Shown: positions 16,683 through 25,497 of the stretch, in pieces
How the letters are laid out: the number at the start of each line of letters is the position of its first letter
How positions within the stretch are numbered: the stretch's first letter is position 1
Origin: an uncultured bacterium
GTDB taxonomy: Bacteria; Pseudomonadota; Gammaproteobacteria; Burkholderiales; Burkholderiaceae_C
DNA: 64,000 nt
NCBI GenBank assembly: GCA_903928495.1
Contig: CAIYQZ010000055.1
Location: 1-64,000, forward strand
Direction of reading: 5' to 3'
The notes under the pieces: model-generated
Told to the model about the DNA's origin: nothing
What the model saw: the letters and a program-made list of their open reading frames with translations, nothing else
The model's database searches: none
Translations under genes and position numbers: made by a program

Positions 16683-17552
16683 TCACTTGCCCTGCAGTTT
16701 GTCTTGCGTGCGGGTGTCAAAGTCGCTGGCGTCGTGCCGCTCGTGCAACTGGTGCTCCAGCGGGCCGGTGGCGCGGTTGACCATGCGGCCGCGCTGCACG
16801 GCGGGGCGCTGCGCAATCTCGTCGGCCCAGCGGATGACGTGGGTGTATTCGTGCACCGACAAAAACTCGCCCGCTTCGTAAGTCAGCCCTTTGACCGTGG
16901 CACCGTACCAAGGCCAGGTGGCGATGTCGGCAATGGAATAGTCGTCACCAGCCAGATAGCGGCTCTCGGCCAGGCGGCGGTTGAGCACGTCCAGTTGCCG
17001 CTTAACTTCCATGGCAAATCGATTGATGGGGTACTCCATCTTGCTGGGTGCGTAGGCATAAAAGTGGCCAAACCCTCCGCCCAGGTAGGGTGCGCTGCCC
17101 ATTTGCCAGAACAGCCAGTTCATGCACTCCACCTTCTGGCGCCCGCTGGGCAGGAAGGCACCGAACTTTTCAGCCAGGTACAGCAGGATGGAGCCTGATT
17201 CGAACACCCGCACCGGCTCAGGGCCGCTGCGGTCCATCAGTGCGGGAATTTTGGAGTTGGGGTTCACATCCACAAACCCGCTGCCGAACTGCTCGCCCTG
17301 GTGAATGCGGATGAGCCACGCGTCGTATTCGGCACCGGTGTGGCCCAGGGCCAGCAGCTCTTCCAGCATCACGCCCACCTTCACGCCGTTGGGCGTGGCC
17401 AGCGAGTACAGCTGCAGCGGGTGTTTGCCCACCGGCAATTCTTTGTCGTGCGTGGCACCGGCAATGGGCCGATTGATGTTGGCGAACTGGCCGCCGTTGG
17501 CTTGGTCCCAGGTCCAGACGCGGGGAGGGGTGTAGTCGGTGGGTTGTGTCAT
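16683..17552 (-). CDS. yghU: Glutathione-dependent disulfide-bond oxidoreductase, YghU-type GST
   Basis: A 289-residue glutathione transferase-fold protein. The N-terminal YghU-type extension (TPPRVWTWDQANGGQFANIN) precedes a thioredoxin-like domain with NSKIPALMD and VFESGSILLYLAEKFG. The C-terminal helical domain contains DYSIADIATWPWY. YghU-type enzymes bind two glutathiones and reduce disulfides. Length matches the family. The ATG at 17552 (MTQPTD) is used. The gene leads the HTH and DUF2805 genes with a 4-bp gap. Dispersed repeat copy 3 lies in its upstream region. Confidence 0.88.
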   Translation of the reverse strand: MTQPTDYTPPRVWTWDQANGGQFANINRPIAGATHDKELPVGKHPLQLYSLATPNGVKVGVMLEELLALGHTGAEYDAWLIRIHQGEQFGSGFVDVNPNSKIPALMDRSGPEPVRVFESGSILLYLAEKFGAFLPSGRQKVECMNWLFWQMGSAPYLGGGFGHFYAYAPSKMEYPINRFAMEVKRQLDVLNRRLAESRYLAGDDYSIADIATWPWYGATVKGLTYEAGEFLSVHEYTHVIRWADEIAQRPAVQRGRMVNRATGPLEHQLHERHDASDFDTRTQDKLQGK

Positions 17553-17631
17553 GGCACCAGTGTATGCAAGCGCCGCGCCTGTTGCTGGCGGGGGTATGGC
17601 AAACCCGAGGACAATGTGGGCAACCAATTAG

Positions 17632-17680
17632 AAGCCAAATGGGCCTCCAGCGCTTTATTGGCGTCATTCTTTGCTATACC
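17632..17680 (-). repeat. Dispersed ~45-bp intergenic repeat, copy 3
   Basis: Minus-strand reading GGTATAGCAAAGAATGACGC, then CAATAAAGCGCTGGAGGCCC and ATTTGGCTT. This is one of the best-preserved members. It lies between the divergent yghU and rhodanese genes and could influence promoters on either side. Confidence 0.75.
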
Positions 17681-17704
17681 CGATAACCTCACACCGAGAG
17701 CACC

Positions 17705-18058
17705 ATGGACATTCAAACCGCATTCAACAACTACTGGCCCTTCCTGGCGCTGGCTGCCTGGTTTGGCTACAAGTGGTGGAATTCCCGCCGGGTGGTGGCC
17801 CTGCTGCCTGCGCTCAAGGCGAAAGGGGCGCTGTTGGTCGATGTGCGTTCCCCGGACGAGTTTGGTGTGGCCAACGCACCGGGCACGGTCAACATCCCGC
17901 TGGGCGACATCGGCAACCGCCTGGCCGAGATCCCCAAAGGCGCCCCCGTGGTGCTGTGCTGCGCCAGCGGCACGCGCAGCGGCATGGCCAAGATGGTGCT
18001 GAAGAAAAATGGTTACGCCGAGGTGTACAACGTGGGCGCTTGGACCAAGCTGCTCTGA
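17705..18058 (+). CDS. Membrane-anchored single-domain rhodanese
   Basis: A 117-residue protein. A hydrophobic N-terminus (about residues 8-24) may anchor it in the membrane. The rhodanese fold has LLVDVRSPDEF and the active-site loop CCASGTRSGMA, in which the second Cys is the likely persulfide carrier. Small rhodaneses of this type move sulfane sulfur in thiol or sulfide metabolism. It sits alone between yghU and a convergent GGDEF gene. Confidence 0.85.
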   Translation: MDIQTAFNNYWPFLALAAWFGYKWWNSRRVVALLPALKAKGALLVDVRSPDEFGVANAPGTVNIPLGDIGNRLAEIPKGAPVVLCCASGTRSGMAKMVLKKNGYAEVYNVGAWTKLL

Positions 18059-18077
18059 CACCTGCAGCGTGTGCCCC

Positions 18078-19244
18078 TCAGGCCGGCTCGGCCAGCCTGA
18101 CGGTGTTGCCACCGGCGTGTTTGGCTGCGTACATGGCGGCATCGGCCCGTGCCGACAGTTCGCTTTCACTGCGCCCATGCTCAGGGTAGACAGCAATGCC
18201 CACGCAGCAACCAATGCGTATGTCACGACCGTCGATGGGAAACGGACTCGCCAGGGCCGCGCGGATTTTCTCTGCCACGTGAAGGGCATCCTCGGCGTTG
18301 TCGATGTTGCGCAGCAGCACCACAAATTCGTCACCCCCAATGCGAGCCACCGTGTCCGATTCGCGAACGCATGCCAACATGCGGGATGCCACATCTTTCA
18401 GCAGCACTTCACCTGTGGCATGGCCAAACTGGTCGTTCACGGGTTTGAAACGGTCCAGGTCGATGTAGAGCTGCGCGCAGCGGGTGCCGTTTCTTTGCGC
18501 CAGTGCGAGGGTCTGGTTCAAACGGTCAGAAAACAGGGCCCGGTTGGCAAGCCCGGTCAGAGGGTCTTGCTGCGCCATGTGCTGCAGCAGGGCTTTGGTT
18601 CGTTCGTGCTCGGTGATCTCATCCGTCAACCGCTCGTTCACTGAAATCTCGTTGATGACGGTGCGCGACACCTGCAGCGCCTTCTTCATCACAACCACCT
18701 GCCAAGCCACCGCAGCCACCAGCAGATACAGGTAGTAGTCGTGACCGAGAACCAGGAGCTGCCACGCAAATTTGGCAGACAGCGGCACCAGGCTCACCGC
18801 GTTGATGATGAGGTAGTAGGCGGGCATGGCCGAGTAACCCAGCGCGCCGACCGTGACCAATGTGGACAGGATGATGAATATGTAGGTGTGCTGAAACTCT
18901 GTGTCCGCACTGGGCAGCAGAAAGCCAGCCAAGCCCCACAGGAGTGCAATGCAGGCACCCAAGCCAATGCGTGTCCACAGCAGCGTTTTGCAGTTTGCAA
19001 CGGTGATGGCGATGCGTTGCACGCGCCGTTCATACAACACAACGGCCAGCAAACTGGCTGCGATGAGCCCAACCCACACGCCCAGAACGCTCGCAGAGGT
19101 GCCGCCACTGTGCAGCACGAGGCCGATCAACACCGTGCCGACAAAAATGCCGGCCATGTTTCCCTTGGCGAGCCCGAAAAACAGGCGCACCCGGTTCAGG
19201 TACACGCGCTCGTCGATGGAGGGCCTGTTGTCAGTGGTTGCCAT
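18078..19244 (-). CDS. Membrane-bound diguanylate cyclase (GGDEF)
   Basis: A 388-residue protein with five or six predicted membrane helices in the first 185 residues, a linker helix, then a GGDEF domain. The domain starts at QQDPLTGLANRALF, and the catalytic loop IGGDEF is near residue 303 with an inhibitory site RESD five residues upstream. The active and product-inhibition sites are intact, so c-di-GMP synthesis from GTP is expected. Its ATG overlaps the 3' end of the 8-oxoguanine deaminase gene by 14 bp, so the two are co-transcribed. The sensor signal is unknown. Confidence 0.9.
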   Translation of the reverse strand: MATTDNRPSIDERVYLNRVRLFFGLAKGNMAGIFVGTVLIGLVLHSGGTSASVLGVWVGLIAASLLAVVLYERRVQRIAITVANCKTLLWTRIGLGACIALLWGLAGFLLPSADTEFQHTYIFIILSTLVTVGALGYSAMPAYYLIINAVSLVPLSAKFAWQLLVLGHDYYLYLLVAAVAWQVVVMKKALQVSRTVINEISVNERLTDEITEHERTKALLQHMAQQDPLTGLANRALFSDRLNQTLALAQRNGTRCAQLYIDLDRFKPVNDQFGHATGEVLLKDVASRMLACVRESDTVARIGGDEFVVLLRNIDNAEDALHVAEKIRAALASPFPIDGRDIRIGCCVGIAVYPEHGRSESELSARADAAMYAAKHAGGNTVRLAEPA

Positions 19245-20730
19245 GCGGCGCAGCCAGTTTCAACGCCAAGCGGTTATGCCGCTCCAGCAGCGGTCCCAGG
19301 TCCACGGTGGCCAGTTGGCCGTCACGCACCACCACACGACCATTGACCACCGTCCCGGCCGCCTGCGGGCTGGCGCACAGCAGCAGGCTGGCCACAGGGT
19401 CGTGCACGGCACCACCGGCAAAACCCAGTGTGCGCAGGTCCCACAGCACCACGTCGGCACACATGCCGGGCGCGATGTGGCCCACGTCATGGGCGCGGCC
19501 CAGCACCTGGGCACCGCCCCGGGTGGCGATGTGCAGCGCGTCGCGCGCGGTCATTTCGGCCGGGCCAAGGTCGCAGCCGAAAAAGGTGCGCTGCTCGCCT
19601 GTGGCAGGGTTGGTGCGGGTTTCGGGCAGCTGCAGGGCGCGGCCCACGCGTGCCAGCAGCAGGGCCTGGCGGGCTTCGTTGACCATGTGCGCCGCATCGT
19701 TGCTGGCGCTGCCGTCCACTCCCAGCCCCACGGGCACACCGGCGTTGAGCATTTTGCGCACCGGGGCAATGCCGCTGGCCAGCCGCATGTTGCTGCACGG
19801 GCAGTGAGCCACACCGGTTTTGGTGGCGGCAAACAGGCTGATGCCTTCGTCATCCAGCTTCACACAGTGGGCGTGCCACACATCGTGGCCCAGCCAGCCG
19901 AGGTCTTGCGCGTACTGGGTGGGCGTGCAGTTGAACTTCTCACGGCTGTAGGCCAGGTCGTGGTCGTTTTCGGCCAGGTGGGTGTGCAGGCGGGTGCCGT
20001 GTGCGCGGGCCAGCTCGGCGCTCAGGCGCATCAGGTCGCGGCTGACGCTGAAGGGGCTGCACGGGGCCACCGCCACGTTGGTCATGCTGCCGTGTTCGGT
20101 GCGGTGGTGCTGCTCGATGAGGCGTTGCGTGTCTTTGAGGATGGCGTCTTCGTTTTCCACCACCCGGTCGGGCGGCAGGCCGCCCTGGCTCTGGCCCACG
20201 CTCATGCTGCCGCGTGTGGCCACAAAGCGCATGCCTATTTGCTGCGCGGCGTGGATGCTGTCGTCCAGTCGCACGCCGTTGGGGTAGATGTACAGGTGGT
20301 CGCTGCTGGTGGTGCAACCGCTCAGCAGCAACTCGGCCATGGCCACCTGGGTGCTGACCTGCACCATCTCGGGCGTGAGCCCGGCCCAGATGGGGTAGAG
20401 CCCGCGCAGCCAGCCAAACAGCTCGGCATCCTGCACGGCGGGTATGGCCCGCGTGAGGCTCTGGTACATGTGGTGGTGGGTGTTCACCAGCCCCGGCGTG
20501 ACCAGGTGGTGCTCGGCGTTCAGTGTTTCGCCGCGCCCGCTGGCAAGGTTGGCGGCGTGTTCCGCCGCCAGGTCGGCGGGCAGCTCAGTGGCAGACCCCA
20601 CCCATTCAATGCGGTGCCCCCGGATGAACAGGCTGGCATCGCGCAATTCGCGGCCAAGGGCGGGAGTGGAGTGGTCCAGTGTGGCAATGCACCGGGCGTT
20701 GCGGATCAGCAGGGTAGAGGTTGCGCTCAT
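19231..20730 (-). CDS. 8-oxoguanine deaminase / amidohydrolase
   Basis: A 499-residue metal-dependent amidohydrolase of the cytosine deaminase-like superfamily. The metal ligands appear in LVNTHHHM, LHTHLAEN and HAHCVKLDD, and the catalytic Asp in LGVDGSASND. The pattern, including VAPCSPFSVS and THLAENDHDL, is that of 8-oxoguanine deaminase, which converts 8-oxoguanine to urate and removes an oxidised base. The related enzymes TrzN/AtzA-type hydrolases share the fold, so substrate is inferred. It fits the purine-salvage theme seen at 46-63 kb. The gene overlaps a diguanylate cyclase gene. Confidence 0.82.
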   Translation of the reverse strand: MSATSTLLIRNARCIATLDHSTPALGRELRDASLFIRGHRIEWVGSATELPADLAAEHAANLASGRGETLNAEHHLVTPGLVNTHHHMYQSLTRAIPAVQDAELFGWLRGLYPIWAGLTPEMVQVSTQVAMAELLLSGCTTSSDHLYIYPNGVRLDDSIHAAQQIGMRFVATRGSMSVGQSQGGLPPDRVVENEDAILKDTQRLIEQHHRTEHGSMTNVAVAPCSPFSVSRDLMRLSAELARAHGTRLHTHLAENDHDLAYSREKFNCTPTQYAQDLGWLGHDVWHAHCVKLDDEGISLFAATKTGVAHCPCSNMRLASGIAPVRKMLNAGVPVGLGVDGSASNDAAHMVNEARQALLLARVGRALQLPETRTNPATGEQRTFFGCDLGPAEMTARDALHIATRGGAQVLGRAHDVGHIAPGMCADVVLWDLRTLGFAGGAVHDPVASLLLCASPQAAGTVVNGRVVVRDGQLATVDLGPLLERHNRLALKLAAPHGNH

Positions 20731-20758
20731 GCGGCCAGCTTACCGGAGGCTGGGCAAT

Positions 20759-23284
20759 TCACGGTTCCAGTTCCGGGCTGACGCCGGCCTGGGTGGCTGG
20801 CGCCAGCAGTGTCATCAGCAGAGCCATGAGTTCGTCGCTGGTCACTTCCAGTGAGGCCAAGCCTGTCTTGGCCCCTGCCCAGTCGCCTTCGCTGTGCCGC
20901 TGGCACAGGGCCGCCGCAGTTTGGTGCAGCTGCAGGTGCTGCTCTTCAATGCGTTGGCGCGCGACCGGTGAACCCAGCTTCCAGGCACCGGGCGTTGCCA
21001 GCCAGCTGCCAAAGTGGCACTGCTCGGGGTGCAGTTCCGGAGGCTGGTCGCGTTCGCCGGTGAGGTGTGTGCGCATGGCCTGCATCCAGGCTCGGTGTTC
21101 CACGCAGGCTGACAGCACCGGGCGGTGGTCTTTGTCCAGCACGGGCACGTTGTGCCAGGCGGGGTGCGGGCGCCAGGCGGCAGCCCACTGCAGGAAGTCT
21201 TGCCCGGGCATCGGTCGGGCCACACCATAGCCTTGGGCGCATTCGCAGCCGAGTTGCAGCAGCATGTGGCCGTGCTCGGTGGTTTCAACACCCTCTGCAA
21301 TCACGTGCCTTCCAAACGCGCCGGCCAAGCCGATCACACCCTCCAGAATGGCCAGGTCATCGGGGTCATCGAGCATGTCTCGCACAAAGCTCTGGTCAAT
21401 CTTGAGTTGCCTCACCGGAAGGCGCTTGAGATAGGTGAGGGAGGAATACCCCGTGCCAAAGTCATCCAGCGCAAACGCCACACCGATGGCCTGGCAGGCG
21501 GTGATCACCTTGGACACATGGATCACGTCTTCCAGGGCGCTGGTTTCGAGCAACTCCAGTTCCAGATCTCCGGGGGCGATCTCCGGGCGGTCGGCCAGAA
21601 AGCCGGACAAGCGGCTCACGAATGCGTCGTCCTGCAGTTGGCGGGCGCCCACGTTCACGCTGACCGGAATGCGCAGACCCGCACGGTGCCATTCACTCAG
21701 TTGCAGAAGCGCTGTCTGTATGACCCATTCACCCACCGACACCGCCAAAGGGTGGTCTTCGATCACCGGCAAAAACACGGCGGGTGCCAGCAGGCCGCGC
21801 TGAGGGTGTTGCCAGCGTATGAGCGCCTCGGCCCCGATGATGGCGCCGGTGCGCATGTTGACCTTGGGCTGGTAGTACAGAACAAATTCGTTCTGCACCA
21901 GCGCCTGCCGTATGCGGTCCAGGCTCTCGTGGCGGCCCCGCACGCTGCGGTCTTGTGCGTCGTCAAACACGTGGTATCGGTTTTTGCCGGCCAGCTTGGC
22001 CTGGTACATGGCCTGGTCGGCCTGACGCAGCAGCTTGTCTGCGTCCACGTCGTCGGCTTGCGGGTAAAACGTCACGCCCACGCTGGCAGATACCTTGAGT
22101 TGCAGTTCTCCCAGTTGCACAGGCTGGCTGGCTGCGCTGAGCAGGCGGCTCAGTGTGGGCACGCTGTCAGCGGCGTCCTGCAGGTCTACCAGCACCGCCA
22201 CAAATTCGTCGCCCCCCAGGCGTGCGAGGGTGTCGCTTTCACGCAGCATTTGCTTCATGCGGCCCGCCAATGCCAGCAACATCTGGTCGCCCACTTCATG
22301 TCCGTGCGCATCGTTGATGGCCTTGAACCCGTCCAGGTCCACATAGGCCACGGCCAACAACTGTTTGCGCCGCGCGGCCAGCGCAAGTGCCTGGCCCATG
22401 CGGTCGCTCAGCAGCACGCGGTTGGGCAGGTTGGTGAGGGCGTCGTAGTGGGCAATGTGCTCGAGCTGGTTCTGATGCTCTTTGGTGGCGGTGATGTCCG
22501 AGAACAAGGCCACGTACTGCTGGGCCTGGCCCTGGGCATCGGTCACCTGGCTGATGGTGAGCATTTCGGCGTAGACCTCACCGTTTTTGCGGCGGTTCCA
22601 AATTTCGCCGTACCAGTGCCCTTCGCGGGCCAGGGTGTCCCACATCTCGGCGTAAAACCGTTTGTCCTGCCGCCCAGAGTTGAGGATGTTCGGGTTGCGT
22701 CCGACGACCTCGTCGCGTGTGTAGCCGGTGATGCGCGTGAAGGCATCGTTCACGTCAATGATCAGGCCGTGGCGGTCGGTGATGGTGATGCCCTCACGTG
22801 CGTGCGTGAACACGCTGGCCGCCAGGCGGAGTTGTTCGGTGGCCTGTGCACGTGCCTGTATTTGTTCAGCCAATTGGTCGCGCTGGGCCTCGACCTGCTT
22901 TCGCAGTTGCTCCCGCTCCAGCAGGTTGCGGATGCGCTGGCGCACCGTGCCCACCTTGATGGGCTTGGCAATGTAGTCGGCAGCACCCAGCAGCAAGCCA
23001 GTGGTTTCCGATTCGGTGTCGCTTTGGCCGGTGACAAAAATCACCGGTATGGCTTGCAGCACGGGGTCCGCCTTGATGAGCCTGCAGGCTTCAAAACCGT
23101 CCATTTCGGGCATCAACACGTCGAGCAGGATGAGGTCGGGCATGTGCTCGCGTGCCATGGCCAAGCCTTCGGCCCCCGAGGTGGCCGTGAAAACGTCAAA
23201 CTCTTTGTCAAGGGAGAGTTTGAGCAGTTTCAGGTTCACCGGGGTGTCGTCAATGACAAGGATGCGTGGCCTGGGCGCAGTCAT
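20759..23284 (-). CDS. Response regulator with REC-PAS-GGDEF-EAL-CZB domains
   Basis: An 841-residue multidomain protein. REC (residues 1-120) has VIDD, phospho-acceptor Asp55 (LLDVLMPEMDG) and YIAKPIK. A PAS domain follows at about 150-265. GGDEF is near residue 356 (LGGDEF with RESD upstream), and EAL near 486 (AEALIRW, LELLETS, LDDFGTGYSS). Both enzyme sites look intact, so it may make or break c-di-GMP. Residues 725-800 match the CZB zinc-binding domain (EHRAWMQAM, QCHFGSWL, HLQLHQ). The ATG at 23284 is taken rather than the GTG at 23290. It is divergent from a second GGDEF-EAL gene, 119 bp away. Confidence 0.92.
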   Translation of the reverse strand: MTAPRPRILVIDDTPVNLKLLKLSLDKEFDVFTATSGAEGLAMAREHMPDLILLDVLMPEMDGFEACRLIKADPVLQAIPVIFVTGQSDTESETTGLLLGAADYIAKPIKVGTVRQRIRNLLEREQLRKQVEAQRDQLAEQIQARAQATEQLRLAASVFTHAREGITITDRHGLIIDVNDAFTRITGYTRDEVVGRNPNILNSGRQDKRFYAEMWDTLAREGHWYGEIWNRRKNGEVYAEMLTISQVTDAQGQAQQYVALFSDITATKEHQNQLEHIAHYDALTNLPNRVLLSDRMGQALALAARRKQLLAVAYVDLDGFKAINDAHGHEVGDQMLLALAGRMKQMLRESDTLARLGGDEFVAVLVDLQDAADSVPTLSRLLSAASQPVQLGELQLKVSASVGVTFYPQADDVDADKLLRQADQAMYQAKLAGKNRYHVFDDAQDRSVRGRHESLDRIRQALVQNEFVLYYQPKVNMRTGAIIGAEALIRWQHPQRGLLAPAVFLPVIEDHPLAVSVGEWVIQTALLQLSEWHRAGLRIPVSVNVGARQLQDDAFVSRLSGFLADRPEIAPGDLELELLETSALEDVIHVSKVITACQAIGVAFALDDFGTGYSSLTYLKRLPVRQLKIDQSFVRDMLDDPDDLAILEGVIGLAGAFGRHVIAEGVETTEHGHMLLQLGCECAQGYGVARPMPGQDFLQWAAAWRPHPAWHNVPVLDKDHRPVLSACVEHRAWMQAMRTHLTGERDQPPELHPEQCHFGSWLATPGAWKLGSPVARQRIEEQHLQLHQTAAALCQRHSEGDWAGAKTGLASLEVTSDELMALLMTLLAPATQAGVSPELEP

Positions 23285-23403
23285 ACCCACACTTTATGTC
23301 AAAGCAGGCATTTCTTGCATCAAGCGCTGCGGATGGAAAGGGTTTTGCAAGCTGCCTCGCAGGTTCAAACGACTATGCTCTGCCCTCTGACCCCACCTGG
23401 CAC

Positions 23404-25497
23404 ATGACCCACGACACGCTGTCCACGTTGTTCGAGCTGCTGCCCATCGGCGCCTACCGCACCACGCCTGCCGGGGTGCAGTTGCGCGCCAATGCAGCAC
23501 TGGTCAGGCTGAACGGGTATGCCAGTGAGGCCGAGATGCTGGCAGGTACCCAGGCGCTGGACAAAGGCTGGTACGTGCTGCCCAGCCGGCGCCAGGAGTT
23601 CAAGGACCTCATGGCCCGCCAGGGGCACGTGGTGGATTTCGTGTCGGAGGTGTACCGGCACAAAACCCGCGAGCGCATCTGGGTGCGCGAAACCGCCCAC
23701 ACCATACGAAACAGTGCGGGTGTCGTGCTGTACTACGAGGGCACGGTGGAAGACGTCACGGCCAGTGTCCAGGCCCAGCAAAACCTGGCTGACAGCGAAG
23801 CGCTCTGGCGCATGGCCCTGGAGGCGGCCGGGGATGGCGTGTGGGACTGGTACCCGGACAGCGGGCGGGAGTTTCTGTCACCCAACCTCTTGCGCATGTT
23901 TGGTTTTGAGCCCGGCGAGTTGCCCGATGCGGCCGCCGAGCTGGACCGCCGCACCCACCCCGACGATGTGGCGCAGATGCTGCGCGACCGCGAAGCCCAT
24001 TTCGAGGGGCAGACCCCGACGTACATGAACGAGCACCGGGTCCAGTGCAAAGATGGCCAGTGGAAGTGGATCCTGACGCGTGGGATGGTCGTGAGCCGCG
24101 ACGCGGCTGGCAAGCCGCTGCGGGTGATCGGCACACACACCGACATTTCGAAGCGAAAACAGGCCGAGGAGGTCATCTGGCGACAGGCCAACTTCGATGC
24201 ACTCACTGGCCTGCCCAACCGTCGCCTGTTGCGCCACCGCCTGGAGCATGAGCTCCATCGCTCCGATCAGTTGAACCGCCCGCTGGCGGTGATGTTCATC
24301 GACCTCGACCACTTCAAAGAAGTCAACGACACCTTGGGGCACGATTGCGGCGACGTGTTGCTGGTGGAAGCGGCCCGCCGCATTCAGGGCTGCATTGGGC
24401 CCACGGGCACCGTGGCCCGCATGGGTGGTGACGAATTCACGGTGCTGCTCACCGATGTGGAGCACGGCGCTGAACTGCCATTGGCCTTGCAGCAGCGCCT
24501 GCAAGCCGTGCTGTCCGCACTCAGCGGGCCGTTTGCCGTGGGTGCTGGCGATGTGTTTGTTTCGGCCAGCATTGGTGTGGCGCTCTGCCCTGCCGACGGC
24601 GACACACCGGAGGCCCTGTTCAAGCACGCCGATCAGGCCCTGTATGCAGCCAAAGGCGCCGGGCGCAACCGCTACCGGTTCTTCACGGCGGCAATGCAGG
24701 AAGCGGCACAAACCCGTTTGCGGCTGGACGCCGACTTGCGGTGTGCCCTGGAGCGCCAGGAGTTCGAGGTGTACTACCAGCCAGTGGTGGCAATGGACAG
24801 CGGGCGCGTGTACAAGGCCGAAGCCCTGCTGCGCTGGCATCACCCCACCCGGGGTCTGGTGGGGCCGTCAGAGTTCATTCCTGTGGCTGAAAGCAGCGGA
24901 CTCATTGTGGACATTGGTGACTGGGTGTTTCGGCAGGCCGCTGTTCAGGTGGGGCACTGGCGGCAAACGTTTGACCCTGAGTTCCAGGTCGGGGTGAACA
25001 AATCCCCTGTTCAGTTTCACCAGAAGGCAGCGCTCAAAGGCTCGTGGATGGACTTGCTCACCGAGCTGGGCTTGCCTGGCAAAGCGCTTGCCATCGAGAT
25101 CACCGAGGGGCTGCTGCTCGACACCAGTCCGGCTGTGACACAGCACCTGACCAGCCTGCGGGCGTCGGGCATCGACCTGTCGCTGGACGACTTCGGTACA
25201 GGATATTCGTCGCTCAACTACCTGCAAAAGCTGGACATCGACTTCATCAAGATCGACCAGTCGTTTGTGCGCAACCTGCAGCCTGACTCCACCGACTTGG
25301 CGCTGTGCCACGCCATCATCGCCATGGCTCATGCGCTGGGCATGCGGGTGGTGGCCGAGGGCGTGGAAACCGAAGCCCAGAACAAGTTGTTGTTGCAGGC
25401 CGGATGCGACTATGCCCAGGGCTATTGGTATGCCCGCCCCATGCCCGCAGCCGAGTTCGATGTGTGGATGCGGGAGCGCCCTCAGGCCACCCAGTAA
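23404..25497 (+). CDS. PAS-PAS-GGDEF-EAL protein
   Basis: A 697-residue cytoplasmic protein: PAS at about 1-125, PAS/PAC at about 130-260 (RVQCKDGQWKWILTRG), GGDEF near 340 (MGGDEFTVLL) and EAL near 472 (AEALLRWHHP, then LDDFGTGYSSLNY and IKIDQSFV). The GGDEF loop is intact but the RxxD inhibitory site is missing (GPTGTVAR precedes it). The EAL residues are all there. Net activity cannot be told. It is divergent from the REC-PAS-GGDEF-EAL-CZB gene and its last 16 bp overlap the convergent LysR gene. Confidence 0.9.
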   Translation: MTHDTLSTLFELLPIGAYRTTPAGVQLRANAALVRLNGYASEAEMLAGTQALDKGWYVLPSRRQEFKDLMARQGHVVDFVSEVYRHKTRERIWVRETAHTIRNSAGVVLYYEGTVEDVTASVQAQQNLADSEALWRMALEAAGDGVWDWYPDSGREFLSPNLLRMFGFEPGELPDAAAELDRRTHPDDVAQMLRDREAHFEGQTPTYMNEHRVQCKDGQWKWILTRGMVVSRDAAGKPLRVIGTHTDISKRKQAEEVIWRQANFDALTGLPNRRLLRHRLEHELHRSDQLNRPLAVMFIDLDHFKEVNDTLGHDCGDVLLVEAARRIQGCIGPTGTVARMGGDEFTVLLTDVEHGAELPLALQQRLQAVLSALSGPFAVGAGDVFVSASIGVALCPADGDTPEALFKHADQALYAAKGAGRNRYRFFTAAMQEAAQTRLRLDADLRCALERQEFEVYYQPVVAMDSGRVYKAEALLRWHHPTRGLVGPSEFIPVAESSGLIVDIGDWVFRQAAVQVGHWRQTFDPEFQVGVNKSPVQFHQKAALKGSWMDLLTELGLPGKALAIEITEGLLLDTSPAVTQHLTSLRASGIDLSLDDFGTGYSSLNYLQKLDIDFIKIDQSFVRNLQPDSTDLALCHAIIAMAHALGMRVVAEGVETEAQNKLLLQAGCDYAQGYWYARPMPAAEFDVWMRERPQATQ

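Noticed and set aside
18901-20781. 626-codon frame antisense to the 8-oxoguanine deaminase gene
   Set aside because: It is the long shadow typical of high-GC codon use; the opposite strand encodes a complete amidohydrolase with all motifs.
21125-23407. 760-codon frame antisense to the REC-PAS-GGDEF-EAL-CZB gene
   Set aside because: Rich in His, Gln and Val with no domain; the opposite strand carries the intact multidomain gene.
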